Below, piece by piece: positions 33,562 through 48,288 of a stretch of DNA of 64,000 nt. Location: contig CM082585.2 of the NCBI GenBank assembly GCA_040954595.2, positions 4,588,001 to 4,652,000 on the forward strand, read 5' to 3'. The DNA comes from Balanoglossus misakiensis (Eukaryota; Hemichordata). Below the pieces are notes generated by a model, which did not search any database, was not told the DNA's origin, and worked only from the letters and a program-made list of their open reading frames with translations. Numbering within the stretch: position 1 is the stretch's first letter; the number at the start of each line of letters is the position of its first letter. The position numbers were made by a program, and so were the translations under genes.

Positions 33562-36500
33562 CTAGATTTTGAAGAAACTACTGCCAGTGTCTGGAGGAAC
33601 TTGCAAAGTCTGTAGGATGGAATCCTGGCGAAAAAGAAAGTGAAAACTCCAGTCAATTTTCCGTCATTTGTTTTTATAGGAACAGGTTTGTAATTTTTCT
33701 TTTTTTTTAACCTAACAAAACAACAGACAAGCAAAACAATACTGATCACACATTTACTCATATAAAATATCTGTAATCATTTTAGCAAATGCTTAACATA
33801 AATTCCACATGGCCACCAATTACAGAAGCGTTTCTAAAAACCACTGTACATCATTGTTCAGTATCAGTTTAGTATAAGAATGAATGGCAAACATATCAAT
33901 CTCACCTGTTGTGCTAGTTCTCTATCCAGTTCTCTTATTCTCTCATTTTTCTCCAGACTACTATCACTCAATGAAGTGTCTGTCAAAGCAAAAAAAAAAA
34001 AACATCACACAAGGTGAATGGTTTGAAACACACTCTTCTCCCCCCCCCCCCCCATCAACCACCATACAATGGTCTGTCCCCATTGTTTTCAATCATGTGG
34101 GTGGACCTTATTACTTTAAAATAATAGTGAATGGGTGGAAAGCTGTAACTATGCCGATGTAAGAAAACCAATATTTGATAATGATTGATAATGACTGATA
34201 ATGGCTGAGAATTCTATTTCATACCCACAATCTAACACTGGATTGTACAGAGACTCTAAGAAGTGGTAGTTTTACAAATTACGGTCCAAGCAATGAAGAA
34301 CAGTGACCGGATGGCGGTTTGGACAAGTCAAGATGTTATATTTTCACTGTGGTTTGTTTGTTTGTGTTTGTTTGTTTGTCCGATAGAGATATAACGGAAA
34401 TCATCACAGCTCTTCTTATAAACCAAGTGTACATAAAATAACATTGGTCTTGTTGGCATACTTCCTGGTACACGTACAAAAGACTATACAGCTCAATACT
34501 AAAGCGATGGTTCAATATATAAATATGGAAGCAGATCAACGGTAGTAGCTTTTCACAGAAACCACAACTAATTTTTTACAATCTCACGTAAAAATGATGA
34601 CTTAATTCCTCGAAAGATTTCAATGGCGCAAAATCACTTACCAATCATTAACATCGGGTTGGAGCTGTTCAGCGACGAGTAGGAATTGCTAAATCCTGCC
34701 ATTCTCTCCTGGGATCCAGATGCCGAGCCCCGACTCATGGATTTCATGGTGATATTCTGCAATGAGCCCATCGGTGACGCCGATGATCGTAGCAGTTTTT
34801 CAAGCGACGACAATGCTCGGTCTTTCTCGTAAGATTGCTGTTGTAGCACCGAAATGTAATTACTCTTTTCGTTCAACTCGTACGTTAGGGCTCGAACCCT
34901 GTGAAAAGAAAATTGCAGTTTGTGAGAAACACATGGTGGAAAATAGTAGGGGGAGAAAATAATTCTTTTTTTCTCAGATCACTTTCAGTGTTACAAGAGA
35001 TGAGCTGGAAAAGATCCGAGTATGTAGAAAACGAAAATATCCTTCAAGATCCGATGATATAGTATTTCAAAGACTAAAACTGTCCTTTGTAAAGAGAATT
35101 AAGGGAACACATTTATTTGACCAAACATCACACTTGTGTGAAAACTAAAATACATTCTGGTCATCAACGAAATTTGTAATAATACCTTGTTTCTAAGTCT
35201 GCACATTTTTTAGTGACGGCAAACGCTTCATCCATTTGTCTCTTCCGTTCCAACTGAAACTCCTCCTCGGGGCTAAATTCAAGAGTTTGGTATCTGAAGG
35301 TGCAATATTATGGGATATAATATTGGTGAGATGAACACTGATTAGCATACACCAATTTTGACAAATGTAGTCATATATATTCTTGCCATAAACTTAAATC
35401 GTTTTTTTTTTACTTTGTGCTAGGGGGTCAAAACACGTACTAATAATTGCCTCCTGGGTGTTTAGAGAAATAATATTTCGAACTGTATTTTACGACTTCC
35501 TCTGGTCAGAAATTTCCATTTTCGTAGTTATCATATTGAACCTGTTCAACTTTTTGCACATTTTGTATTTTTTCTATTACAGTTTGACCAATCACATCAA
35601 GGGTGTTTCCCTATTGGCCTTGCTTTGAGTCCGAATTCATGACGGCTGCGTGAGGGCGCTACACTTATGAAAATGGTGTATGAGAGACTGTTTAAAACGG
35701 TGGACATACTTTGGACTGAATGTTGGGCTAGGTGGATCTACACACTGCTTCAAAGCCACTTCTTCAAGATATCTCTGCTCCCACTGTCAACGAAATAAAA
35801 TACACCAATATAAACTGTTAGTAAGAACTCTTTCTTTTCAGCACATTTCAACAGACATCCCATTTACATTCATAATCTATTTCCAGCATCGACTAGAATT
35901 TCTGACAAGTTTTCATTCACGTTTCTCTCACACAGCAAGAGTCTCTCTCTGGCCGCCATGTTCCATTAATTATGTTTGATACAAGACACCGTTTATGTTA
36001 TTCTACATTTGGATATAAAGAGAATGAACGTTCAACCACAGACAACTTCCACCCCACTTGTAGACACGAGAGTGAAAAACTCGCCAAAATGAATAATCAG
36101 TGTTGACCATTTATTCATTCTGGCAAGATTTTTACTCTCATATCATACGGAAAAGGGGCAGCGAGAGAGAGAGAGACATTACACCCAAATAAAACGACAC
36201 ACCTTTTTCAAATGTGCTAATAATATAATGAGATGAAAATGTCAAACATAAGATAATTGAAAAATTTCGCATTACCTTGGTTACTTCTGCTTCTAATGAC
36301 ATAATCTTCTCATCCCTTTCTTTCAGCAATACCATGAGTGTGTGCGAGTTATTTGGTGACTCTAACGATACACCTTCATCGTGTTCTTGATTGGCAACTG
36401 CATTCTGTTGGAAATTGTCCAGAAATATCAAATTTTAGGCATTTTTTTATAGTTTGTATGATTTGCATTTCAAACAATGATTTGGCAGACGACAATTTTA

Positions 36501-39500
36501 ATATAGGTACCAGACAGCTAGTCAAATGCAACTGCTGTCAAAGTCTACCTTTCAATTGGACCACAGAGACATTGTAACAGAAATTTTCAGCTACATGGTG
36601 ATTGAGTCGGTCAAACAGAAAACAGAAACGCCAAAAATAACTGCAGACACTCCACCAAGTTGTCACCACACGACTGACTTCTGCAATATCACATGTCGGA
36701 TAAATCCAAGTCTCACCGACCGGTACCAACATCCTCACCTGCTGAGCTCGCAGCATATCAATTTCCTTTTCTAATTTCAGTCGCAACTTTTTCTCTAACT
36801 GTTCTCGTTTGTCACAGGCGTTCTGAAGAGCCACAACTGCTTTCTGAAGTTTCTCCACCCTGTCCACATAAACTTGCTTCTTTTGACTCTGTGTGATTCA
36901 CAAAAGAAATGATTAGAGAATTAATAACTGTTTTCAGTCATTTGTTAGCCAATATATACATGTCATGATGCCAGCAAGAATATTACACTTCATAATGAAA
37001 AGTGACGCAACCTTCACACAATTCTGAACACAAAAAAGTTTTCCTGCCCTCCAGTACTTTTGTATGAAAGGGGAATATTCAAAAACTGCACCGACACCTT
37101 TGAAAATTTTGAACTTTGGATTTCTTTCAAGAAGAACCTTGATATAGTTTTTCTTGAGACGGTTTTTCAAAGTTAGAATTTACTTGCTAAATGCTAAATG
37201 AGTTCACACAAGAAGATACAATTGAAACAAATTTACATATTTTTTTCCATAAAATATTACTTTTTCTGCATTTCACCTAAAATTTTGATCAAGCACCATT
37301 GGCATCGGAAAATTGTGTCCACTTGGTCCAAAATTTAGGAAAATAATACAGAAAAATTATGCAAAAAATGAGAAAATGTTGCATCAGCATTTTGTGGCTT
37401 AACTACACCAAGTGTAACTAATATGGACAGGGGTGACTCACCTCTTCCTGCAGCCTGACAACATTGGCCTGGGCATTAGACAGCGCTGTGTCCAATACAT
37501 CTATGTGTGTTCTCTGTTCCGACAACGTTGCTCTCTGGGCTGCAAGCTCAATTTCCACTCTCTCTTTGTTTGTCAGGTTTTCTTTATCTGTTGTGGTTGA
37601 CAAAATGACATTTGTCGGTCAAACGTGTCGTCTGATGCTTTGCATTCAACATCCACAATATTTTGATACTGTATCTTCAGTCAGAGTTGGCTATACTTTT
37701 CTCAAATTTTGATCAAGATTTTTGGTTAGGATATAGGCCAATGTCTCATGATTCTCAAAGAAAAGAAAGATTGCAAAAAAAATTGAAATATGCAAAACTT
37801 TATGCAAAAAATTTGGCGGGAAATGATGTAACGGCAGACAGCAGTCTACATAAATTTGTATTAACCCTTTCACCCCCGGTTCCTTCTTCAGAGGTCCAAC
37901 CTTATCACAGGAAACAACGGGTTTGGGCTGAACCATGGTGGTGAAAGGGGTGTGGAGACACACAGACACAACTGCTACTTACGTTGGACAATCAGCTGTG
38001 CAATGATGGCGTCTCGTTTTCGCAATTCTCTTTTCAAAAGATCGATATCTTCACTGGCTGGAGATTCCTTAGCCTGTAGTTGTGTTCTCAATGTCTCAAT
38101 TTGGCCTGAGGATAAAAAAACATAGATATTATTAGCCACAGAATAAAATACAACAGAATTCAAGCTTACCAAATATGTATACCTTGCGATAGATTCAATT
38201 TGATATGTATGGGAACTGACCTTCGCACTGTTTTCACAACAAATCTATAAACACACAAAGTCATCAACTTTTCCTTATATTTTGCTCAAGGTAACTTATA
38301 CTAGTCTCTCTTAAAATTGAGAGAATAAAATTTACAGGTCAATGTAACCAAACACAAGCAGGTCTGAAAAAATCTGATTTACGGAAACACACAAGTTGTA
38401 TACTTTGTTTTCAATGGCATCTGAAGCATTTTGTACGGGTGGGAACAGTCAATCATTTCAGACTACATCATGTGACCTTCCAAACCATTAAGGCATGCGA
38501 CTCAATGCGACAAATTTCAACAATTATGTTCGTAAAACAAAGCAATGACAGTAATTCTGTACAATCTGGTCGTTTTACTTTCACATTGCTCAAATTTTGA
38601 CTTTCCACTGTCCGGTCAGTAATCGTAGTTGTATTTCATGCCTCACTGTCTGTCTGTACACACTCCGTCCATACAAGAACTCCAAACTCAGCATCAATTT
38701 CCTGCCTATTGTCACAATGTGTGAAACCGACCTTTACATTCCACACATTCATTTAAACTGCCACAGTTTCATTCTCCCGCGGTCATGATTTCATAGTTCA
38801 ACCATGTTCAGCCGTTAATTAATAAGACCATTTTCGGCCACCCATTTTTTATTCAACACAGCATTCTGTAGTCGGTTTTGATTCATCTGCAGGGAGTTGA
38901 TTCTGTCTTCCGTTGACACTAGCTTTCCCATGCCTATTTTGCACTAAGACCGATCAATTAAGACATTATTGGGCCAAGCATCCATCCACCCACCCACACA
39001 CACACACGACATCCACTCATCTGTAACTCCAAAAACACTCACCTTTCAGTTCGATGTTCTTCTCTTGCGTTTTCTTGAACTCCGAGTCTAGTTTATGCCT
39101 CATGGCCCTCTCAAGATATTCCCGTTTGGCAGTGGATTTGACAAGCTGATCGTAGGCCTTCTGGACTTGATGAATATCTTGCTCAAACTGTGGACGCAAT
39201 GTTGACAGCCGTCAAAGTCAAGACACAAGAGGCCAAACAGATAAAGTAAAACACATTCATACCACATTACCAATAAATTCTTCTCATTTCTGCATTTTAA
39301 TTCACCACCATAATTTACCTTCATTGTTGTAGTCAGATCAATACACTACTAAATCAATGTATTTAATTTAATTTAAATTCTACACTAAGTATTGTAAGTG
39401 TCAGACATGTAAGTATCATAATGACAGAGGCACAAATTCTGTACATTCTGGTACGTACTTCATAACTAACAACCGTGTCCCCCTATTTTTATTTATACAA

Positions 39501-42500
39501 AACTTGCTATTTTTTCCTGATATACATTGTACAAATCTCAATTTCTTACCTTTTGAAGTTTGCTAACTTTTTGATAGTAATTCTCTAACTCTTGCCGGAG
39601 GGCAGCATTTTCTTCTGACAGGATTTCCACCATTTGTGTTGCTCTGGTGGCGATGGCTTCATGGTCAAATTCATCATAGACACCATCTGAATCACTGCAA
39701 ATAGTAACAGAAAAGATACACAAACTTCAATATTTGTAGTCACTTTCAACAATATTAGTACAAAAATAGTAATGCATTTGATTAATATATTCTAAGACAA
39801 CCAAAGAATAATAAATCGTCATCATCATCATCATCATCATCATCATCACCACCACCATCATCATCACCATCATCATCATCACCACCACCACCACCACCAC
39901 CACCAGTGTAAATAACTGGATATGTTCTCCACCATATATGTCGAATTCGGTTAGTCTTATCCTCTATTTTGACAATAAACATTTTGGAATCAGATTAAGT
40001 TTTGTTGTTGTTGCAAACTTGACAAGTTGTACAGTCAACTGTACATGAACCTTGGGCAACAGAAACTTCAAACCAAGGCTGTCAATAAGCAGTGGTGAAA
40101 AACAACTTTGTTTGTTTTTCATTTATATGCACTTTTCTCACTTAAGAATACTTCAAGGAACCAGTAACTTGTTTTGAAAATAGCACTGTTTGTTTACTAA
40201 TGTTTCAATAATAGTAACACTGCAATTCTACAACTCTAATTCCCACAGCAACTAACAGGATGACTGATTTCATTTTGAAAACTTAAATTTCTAAATCCAA
40301 TGGTCTTGAATACAGAAAGTTTAATTATATCATCCTGACTAAAACAGCGTGAAAACATAGTCTAACTCTTCTGTATGTAAACAAATGCACCAATTCGGCA
40401 TACCAGATTTGACCTTTGACCTGACATCATTACTGGTGTAGTGTGACAAGTTGAGAGTAGCAACAACAATCTCTTCATCTGAATGTAAACACAGCTCCTA
40501 CAAAATTGTTGTTCATTTAAAATTACTGGAATAGTTTTCAAGCTAGGAAAATAACGAGCTGTTTTTCACCGTGGCAGTCTGCCACATATTCGCTGTAAAC
40601 AAAAAATAAACCGACCAGATCACATTCAATTAATGTTACCGCTGCTAATTATGAGAACAAACAAAAATTCATGGTATGTTTTTACAAGCACAATGTCCTT
40701 GTTAAAATATGCCCTGGGAACTGAACTTGTATGCTTAACAATTTTGGCAAGTTGGTGTATCAATTATTCCAACTATTTTTTCCATAATCGTAAACCACTG
40801 GGCTAGGTCTTATTAAAATTACCCCAAATATAGTATTGTGGAATTTATTTCTGAAATTTCTCTTTGACAAATAAAGATTGACAGCAATTTCACTCAGAAC
40901 AGAAGCTAGCATTCCATGTACCCCAAATTTGACATAAACAGACATTTTCTGATTTTCTGGCAATGTGCATGGTTCAAAGAAAGCTTGGCAATACATGTGT
41001 CAAATACTAACACTACTAGTAACAAACATGAGGATCACTGAAACCTATTTTTTGATAAATAAAATAATATTGTTTGTCTTGAATGGAGTCGAAGATCTTT
41101 TGTACAGTATAACATTTCAAATATGAGGAACTCATTTTCTTTGAGTTCTGCATCACATAGAAACATCCTCATAAAGTATGTACAAGAAACAGAACTTGTG
41201 GTTTTATGAAATCTGTCCTTTAGTTTTGTTGTAGGGCTACAGTGATGTCCCCTTAAGTTTGGCCTTGAGCCCATGTAATCTAATATCCAAGATACATGCC
41301 AATGTACGTGCCTGTACCACGTAGAGCCATTTCCAGAAATGTCAATGTCACGACTGGAGCATAGCTCTAAAGTACAACTTTAACCCTAACGCTGCCAAGT
41401 CAGTTGAAACTGGTTTGATTTCCAGGGTGCCTAGAATCCTGGCACCCATCCCAGGCCTGTTAGACTGCCAAGTGTGTGTTAATCAGTAGGGCCTTACAAG
41501 ACCCTCAGACCAATACAGTGCAAACCAGTGCAATTTGGTACATTTTACAGGGGGCTCAGACTGCCAAGTGTACGTATGAGAGCCATGTCAAGACAGTCAA
41601 AATACGTTTTAGAAGAAAAAGTGGCAAATACATATTTTAAGGGACTTGACACTCTGAACAGGTATGACAGCACTTAAAGCATTAGTGTTAGGCTGCTCAC
41701 AGCATGTGCATAGGGTATTTTTGAAATCTTCAGGAATCATTTATGGTTTCCTATTGACACAACTACTTTCTGTGTTATCTTACGATCTGAAGATTTGTGA
41801 AGAGGACAAACCCTTGAGAATAGCTTCTGTTGCATTTATCAGTAAAGCTTCTCATATAAAAACCAACATCACTTTTAAACTTCTGCTTCTAATTTTGACA
41901 AGTCATTGCAAATGACACAGTCCCTCTTCATCTACAAGCTGAAGAAAATCAAGGTGAAATCATTTCAAGTCAAGACATAGAATGGCCTTAAACGATAAAA
42001 AAGTGTCATGAAGCGATTACAAAAATGCCATAAATTCAAACAACACAAATTGATGCACATTATCATACAATGCATTGTCCAAGTCTGAATTAAATCAGTC
42101 TGGGTAATGTCTAGCGACTGACAGACGTACAAAGCCTATTCTATTTGTTCCCCTGGACATCATCTGCGGGGACTAAACACTTTCCATTGTCTGCAAACAT
42201 TTTTGTGGTACAGATTTGTAAACATCATAAATGTCTAGAGCATAAATCAAATCTTTGAATCTTTGAACTTGAGTATCTGAACAGAAAATTGTCCCGCAAA
42301 TGTTTTTGAAAAAATCCACAGATAGTTTATTCAATTCCAAAAATAATCCCATCTTCTGAAATTTAGAGATATTCTTTTTGTTGATTAAATGTTCATTTTT
42401 TTAACTACTGAGATATACAATTAAATCTAACTTTCATCTTTTATTATTGAACATATTTGAATTAGATTTTTAAAACATAAAATCAGACCTTTTTCCACAG

Positions 42501-45500
42501 ATAACTAGTTCTGCAAGAAATGTGTAATGTTACAGATATATGAACCAACGTTGCCAAGTCTATGTCCTCAGACTGTTTTTTTCACTGCGTGGATTTGAGT
42601 CTCAAGAATCCACTTCAAGCATCTCGATGTCTCAAAGCGGCATTCTATTTTCACATAGGGACACAAGATACCCTTCCAAGGGGTCCGGTCATTAATCTGT
42701 TTTCTTTGGACATTTTTGGGATTCATTTTATTGCGTAAGGTTGAGATATTTGCTCTGAACACGACAGCATTTTTTTGAAGTCAACTGAGACAAAATTCTC
42801 TAAAGTGTTCTTGAGCAAACATATCACAGGGGGGAGATTTCGGAAATTGTACTTCCACAGGGCGATTACTTATACACTCTGCATATACACGTTTTGTGTG
42901 CTACAAAAACCTACGTGTTAGGTAATGGAGTTATGGCATCAAGTTTGTACCGCACAACCCTGGTATGTTAAGTGTAACAAAGTGACAATCCTATTAGCAT
43001 AACATTGTTTGTGTCAATGACATGGACTTGTTTACGGCTGATGACAGCACCCAAATATTTCAAGCATTTCACGCCCGATAGCCAATACTTGCCGGACCGC
43101 ATGCAGGAGAATTTGCCTGTAACCTCTGAATAGATCACACACACACAGAATTGACTCTTCATCTTTCTTGGCAAATGTCCAAGTCATTCCTTAATTAACA
43201 TACAACGTGTTGGTGTTTTCTCAATTTTCAGAATTTGGGAAATTTATGGATTTCGTCGTGCACTGCTGGATGTTCCTAATGACAGTTGGAATGTTGCGAT
43301 AAAAACAATATTGATTGTTTCGCCCCTTTCGCTTCCTAGTTCTAAGTTAATTAACCTTTAGTTAAATCTTATTGTTGTGGGTGGCACACTGGAAAATGGA
43401 AGTGCTCATCGCATCTATAGTGAAGACCTATTGTTCTAAGCATCTGAAACCTAAAGTAATCCCGACATTTTCTATGTTGTCATGGAAAAGTTTATACCAT
43501 GGAGTGAAATCTTAGTTGCATAAAAATGCCTGCATATCTGGTATGGTTGTAAGTATAGTGACGGACATGTATTGTAAGGTACACTGTCCAGTTATATAAG
43601 TTATATAAACTTCTCAGCTCCAGACAATATACATGTATATTATACCACATAAAAAAAACAACAGCAAAAAATTCTACTGCGACAGCAATCAACACATTTA
43701 CCCTATTTATACTTAACATGTTTTGAAATTAAAACAATCATTACATTTTTTTTAAAATTACGTCTTTTTGACATCAGGGCACTATCTGTCACTCAAACAA
43801 TAATTTTTGCATAATCTAACAGTGACTTAACAAAGCAGGGGGTTGTTGCAGTCATTTTCTAAACAGCAGTGATAATCACTCCAACATATTGCAAATATGT
43901 CCCATGTTTCTTGAAAAGTTGCCAAACTATGCACATTCTCTCCACATTTGAAAAATTCATCACATATATAATAGTCTCACTTCTCTCTCAGGCTTTCAGA
44001 AGATTTCATGGTGACAGAAAATTTATGGCTGCTCGGCTTGAAGTAAAAACATGCAGAGTACCGTGGTTAAAGCCCCAAAATCTGCCATTTTTTAGCATAT
44101 TTTTAATCAATTCAGCTCTTCAATCTTCTCCTTTTCCTTTAATAGTCAACAGACATTTTGAATTTGTGGATTTTGATTCTAATAACCATAGCTGTATACT
44201 TTTGACTGAATAAACAGGTGTAGCACTCGTTTATTATTTAACCTGTTCACATGATTTAAACATACAGTCATACTCAGAGGTTGACTATATGCATAATGAT
44301 GCGTATATCCATTGACTATAAGATCATATATTAAATAGACTAATCAAAGCTTGAAAGTAAAATCACGAAAATAGTACAGTACAAATAAGTGGCAGCTATT
44401 GGAGCCAGAAGACAGCAGTGTGTTCTACTGCAGTAAATGTAAAATATTTCAACATTAACAACAATAATATCAACATCCACATGACATAAATTACAGAAAC
44501 CACAGACAATTAATTTGAAACCAAACCACATCAGATGAAGGTTGTTATTCACAAAGATGACACAAATCTGCAATGAAATTGTGGTACATCTTGTCATCAA
44601 AAAAGAAATCATCTGGATTTGTGAGACAGGCCAGAAATACAACTTTTCACAGAGCACAGAAAAGTACAGACAAGTGATTTGTAATCCAAGCACTCCAAGA
44701 TATGAACTGATACAGTGTTAAATATAAACTGTCTTCTAACTGTACAACTGATTGATATAAATCTGTTTTCTTGAGATTAGAATTATTACTGCCGCTTGTT
44801 ATTCAGAGCGGAAATCAGAGATTTGTGGATAGAAATTGACCGGTTGAAAACTTTGCCCCCAAAACATCTTTGTCATGGGTTTCAATTCAATGAATTGAAT
44901 ACCTTGGCATATAAAGTCATATGGGTAAACGCTTTGAATGGGTTAACCATTTTCTCTTTCAAAATGTGGTGAAAATGTTAGCATTTTCACCTATATTTTC
45001 TCTATTTATTTCATAATTTTAGACCAAGTGGCCATTATTTTCTTTCCACGATCTGCAGGTCTTAATCAAACTTTGAGAAAAAATGATGAGGGTTGTTGAA
45101 AGATGGCGACAAGTTGCCTCTGGTGTTATGATGTTGAAAGAATCAATTGTACCATAATTTTTCATCTTGTAGGGGTTATACCCATTATTGGTTAGAAATG
45201 CAAAAAAAAATAGATCAAAAGCTTACCTGCTGGCTGTTTCATGTTGCGACAAACTTGAACTATCCTGCGGAATTCCCGTGACAACCGAACAGTCCAATGT
45301 GTCCACATTTGATTGGTCGGCCGGGTCAACGGCCAGACTCAACACGTCCTTCCCAGGGTCCATCACAGAGTACAGTTTCGAATGTCCCGGGTACGGAGGG
45401 GGAGGCCTGTCGTCCAGATTCGTGGCGTCTAAATCCGTCACCTCCACCGCCGGCTGCGGTTCCACACTGTTCCCTTCCGCCGCGCTGCCCGGATGACTGT

Positions 45501-46014
45501 TTTTCCGTCTCGCTTCCGCACCGCCCGCGAAACCGGCCACTACAACAACATCACCGGGTTGTCCGCCCGTCACCCTGTGCGACAGCTCGCTGCTGAACCG
45601 TCCCGTTCCCCGAATGTTCTCCTGCGACAGGCTCTTGCCGATGTCGATGGTCGTGGTGTAGACCTGCGTGCCACCACCACCACCACTGCCGTGCTTGTTG
45701 TATATGTGCAAGTTGTCCATGCTTTTCGACATCTGGTTCACAGAGAGCGGGGTTCCTTGTCCGCTCTGCGACTCCGACTGCAGTAGCTGGGCGAGGATAC
45801 TCCGCGAGCCGTCTTTATTGTACATGGGGTACTCATCACTCCTGTGATGCTTATGCTGGCGTCGCCTACGCACGGGCTGCAATTGAGCAGTGTCCATTGT
45901 CTTGCTGCGAACAACCTCGCGGTCCTTCTTACACCTGGTTCCAGTAGCTTCCATTATTGTCTCCGATTTTTCTAGCTGTGCATTAGTTTTGTCATCCTTC
46001 AGTTGAAGTTTCAT
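33562..46014 (-). CDS. AMOT: Angiomotin family protein (12 coding exons)
   Basis: Angiomotins are junction and actin-associated scaffolds that bind YAP-type proteins and polarity proteins. Exons in coding order: 46014-45227, 39694-39550, 39187-39043, 38105-37983, 37587-37442, 36888-36739, 36404-36276, 35783-35710, 35293-35186, 34898-34642, 33979-33906, 33624-33562. Every junction has GT-AG and the phases agree (2,0,1,1,0,0,0,2,2,1,0), giving 733 residues. The N-terminal exon carries RPPPPYPG, a PPxY-type WW ligand, near residue 204. Exons 2-10 form the AMOT coiled-coil domain, with family-typical blocks [79 protein letters not shown] and [11 protein letters not shown]. The C-terminus SSFFKI resembles the hydrophobic PDZ ligand of the family. 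I chose the ATG at 46014 because a TGA lies in frame upstream; missing 5' exons are possible. Confidence 0.93.
35938..36183. mobile_element. Family 2 MITE in an AMOT intron (degraded ends)
   Basis: It matches the inner arms of 5428-6185 and 20641-20971 (TTAATTATGTTTGATACAAG and GGCAGCGAGAGAGAGAGA). Clear TTAA borders are lost. It lies in the intron between AMOT exons 36404-36276 and 35783-35710. Confidence 0.65.
39817..39904. repeat. CAT/CAC trinucleotide microsatellite
   Basis: About 88 bp of CAT and CAC triplets lie in the long AMOT intron 1, just upstream of exon 39694-39550. The Asp/Gly reading frame across it on the - strand is a composition artefact. Confidence 0.9.
39905..45226. other. 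AMOT intron 1 (large part)
   Basis: This AT-rich intron has no supported exon, RNA gene or clear transposon. Only short reading frames occur, none with family features. Confidence 0.5.
45227..46014 (-). CDS. AMOT: Angiomotin N-terminal coding exon
   Basis: The exon is 788 nt and GC-rich compared with its flanks. It encodes a basic stretch ([17 protein letters not shown]), [11 protein letters not shown] (like the start of vertebrate AMOTs), a Gly run, and PPPPYPG. It ends HETAS before the donor at 45226. No HxRxxS/T LATS-type site is visible, although RFSSEL faintly resembles that region of AMOT. A 5.5-kb intron follows. Confidence 0.85.
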
Positions 46015-48284
46015 CTCGCGATCTTTTTTAAAATTTCTGTTCAAGTCTCTTCTTTTTTTTTCCGTTTTTTCCTCAGATCTGGTTCATGGGTGCAGGCATG
46101 CAAGGGTCACTGAGGTCCCCTAATATAAATCTTCAGGCCTGTCAAAAATTACAGAAATTATGAGGCGTCAATAACACTTAGAACTGTACGATTTCGACAA
46201 GTGGAAATTCCAAATTTTACCACAACACACACTCGAATTCAAGCCTACAGGGCCGGGCCTTCTTGCAAATATTCCAGCTATTTCCACACCCCTTTAATAG
46301 GAAGTATACATGTACAACACATTTGCACAATCAGGCTGCACACCAATTATGCAATTCAGACTTTCAAATCTCGTGTAAATGCGGTGTATATACTATAAGT
46401 TTCAACAATACTATTTATGCACTGTCTGTGGAGTAAAAATCTAACCCCCCCCCCCCCCCCCCCCCTCCTCCTGGGTCAAATCACTCGTGGAGTGACCGTG
46501 GTCAAATACAACTTGCATACAGCAATTTTAGCGTCTCTAAGCCCAGTACACAAGACAGAGATTTTTAATGTAGACTTTAAAAAATACCACAGAAATGTCC
46601 CTAGCTACTGGACAGCCCCACTCACGATACCAACTCACCCACCGAACAACCACAAAGTTTTTTTCGAGTATAAACTCTTCCAACATCGGCTCAAAAGTGG
46701 TTTGATAAGAGCCAATTACCAGAACTTCCTGCTGCAGGCATACATCCCTACTCAGAAAGTACAATGGTCTAATCTATCCTACATAATAACTGGGTCATTC
46801 CAAGATAAAAGAAACATAGGGGTGAGGAGGTTAAAGAGGTGTTGGCAGACTGCAATACAATGTGTGTTAAAGTAAGCAGTGTCAACATTGAGTGCCTAAC
46901 AGTATTTATGAACACATGACCTTTGCTCAACCCGACCGACCGACCGACCGCTTTTTGTAGGTCACATTTTTTTTTATCATAAAGGATTTCAAAAATTGAA
47001 ATTAAAAAAAATCAATGTTTTGATTTATATGAACAAGTTAATCAATTCAATATATTTTTCCAAACTCAGAAATTAGAAAGTTCACTTTGTTATAAATTTG
47101 TGCAATGTTGACAAGACCAACCACAGTGGGTTGAGGAATGCGTCCACCATATTGCTCGGACAAAAATGTCGTCAACCGCTGACGAGGAATAAACTCAAAG
47201 TTATTTTGAGGGCCAGATCATGATCTCATGTTTCGTGTTAACTTTTAACTTTGAAGGGGAATTCGACTTGTCACAGAGGCTAATTCAGTTACCCAGACGT
47301 GTAGAAAATATGACTACTGGATCAGATACTGCCTTCAAAATGCAAATTTGATAAATAGAAAAATACCAAAACAATTATTTTCATTATATGTCACTAATGT
47401 AATTCATATGATGTTGTAAATGCTATGTGATTAAATTTCCAGAGGCTTGAATTTCACATCAGCATTCTTTGATTTGGAATAATCTCTTCAAAACATGTCA
47501 ACGATGCTCATAAAAAGTCAATTTCTACAGCGCAAATGCAGACATGGGGGTGGCCATCCAGACAGCATTATAGATAGATTCACAATCTGATAGCCGGTCT
47601 CAAATTCACTTCTGCGAGGTATCACCGTAACAGAGTTAACAAGAAATGTGTCATCTCTCAAGACCCCATTTAAAAATAGAAACCCCTAGGGAAAAAGAAT
47701 GCAGTGTACTTCATATCAAAAGGTCACCGGGGTTAACTCGGTTGCTTGGCAACCCAGAATGTAATGTCAGGGTGCTTGTAATGGCACAATAGGGGGAAAA
47801 CTGCATCATGCCATCAAGACACATGTTACCACGATACTTCAACATTTGCGGGGAAATGATTATCATGAATACAAAGTAAAGAAGAATTTGATTGTGCGAC
47901 ACAGAAGTTGAGGGGCATTTGACATATTCGTACACTATAGTGTCACTTTCAACACCCTATCTTTCCCTATTATACATAATGGAATAACCTAACAATGTAG
48001 AAGCACAATGCAAGTCCTCAGACATTCCGTTTGTCAAAACAGTGGTGGAATTTTTGTGTCTTACCTTGAACTCCAATGGATATTAGTAACATTCAAACTT
48101 CATGCAGCATAGAATGATATACCACATCTCAATGCATTGGTACAAACACTTGGCTGAGGTCTACTGATATCATTAAGCTGTGGTGGGTTAGTAATGTATC
48201 TTCATCTGTTGGAAAGAAAAAAATAAGAAAAAATCTCTCGGTCATCCATTGCTGGTAGATAGTGAAATGGCATCAGAGTTTTCT
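46015..48284. other. Upstream flank of the AMOT coding region
   Basis: The 5' UTR and promoter of AMOT should lie here or further right, but no TSS can be fixed. It contains a C-run at about 46443-46465 and a CCGA microsatellite near 46930-46950. The 152-codon frame at 46417-46875 shows no family features. Nothing else is supported. Confidence 0.4.
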
Positions 48285-48288
48285 TTAA

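Noticed and set aside
39782-39982. Asp/Gly-rich - strand frame
   Set aside because: It is a translation of the CAT/CAC microsatellite in an AMOT intron.
46015-46044. Ten extra residues at the AMOT N-terminus
   Set aside because: They would need a TTG start. The first ATG after the in-frame TGA is at 46014.
46417-46875. 152-codon frame next to the C-run
   Set aside because: It begins with a Pro run from a homopolymer and contains no recognisable domain.
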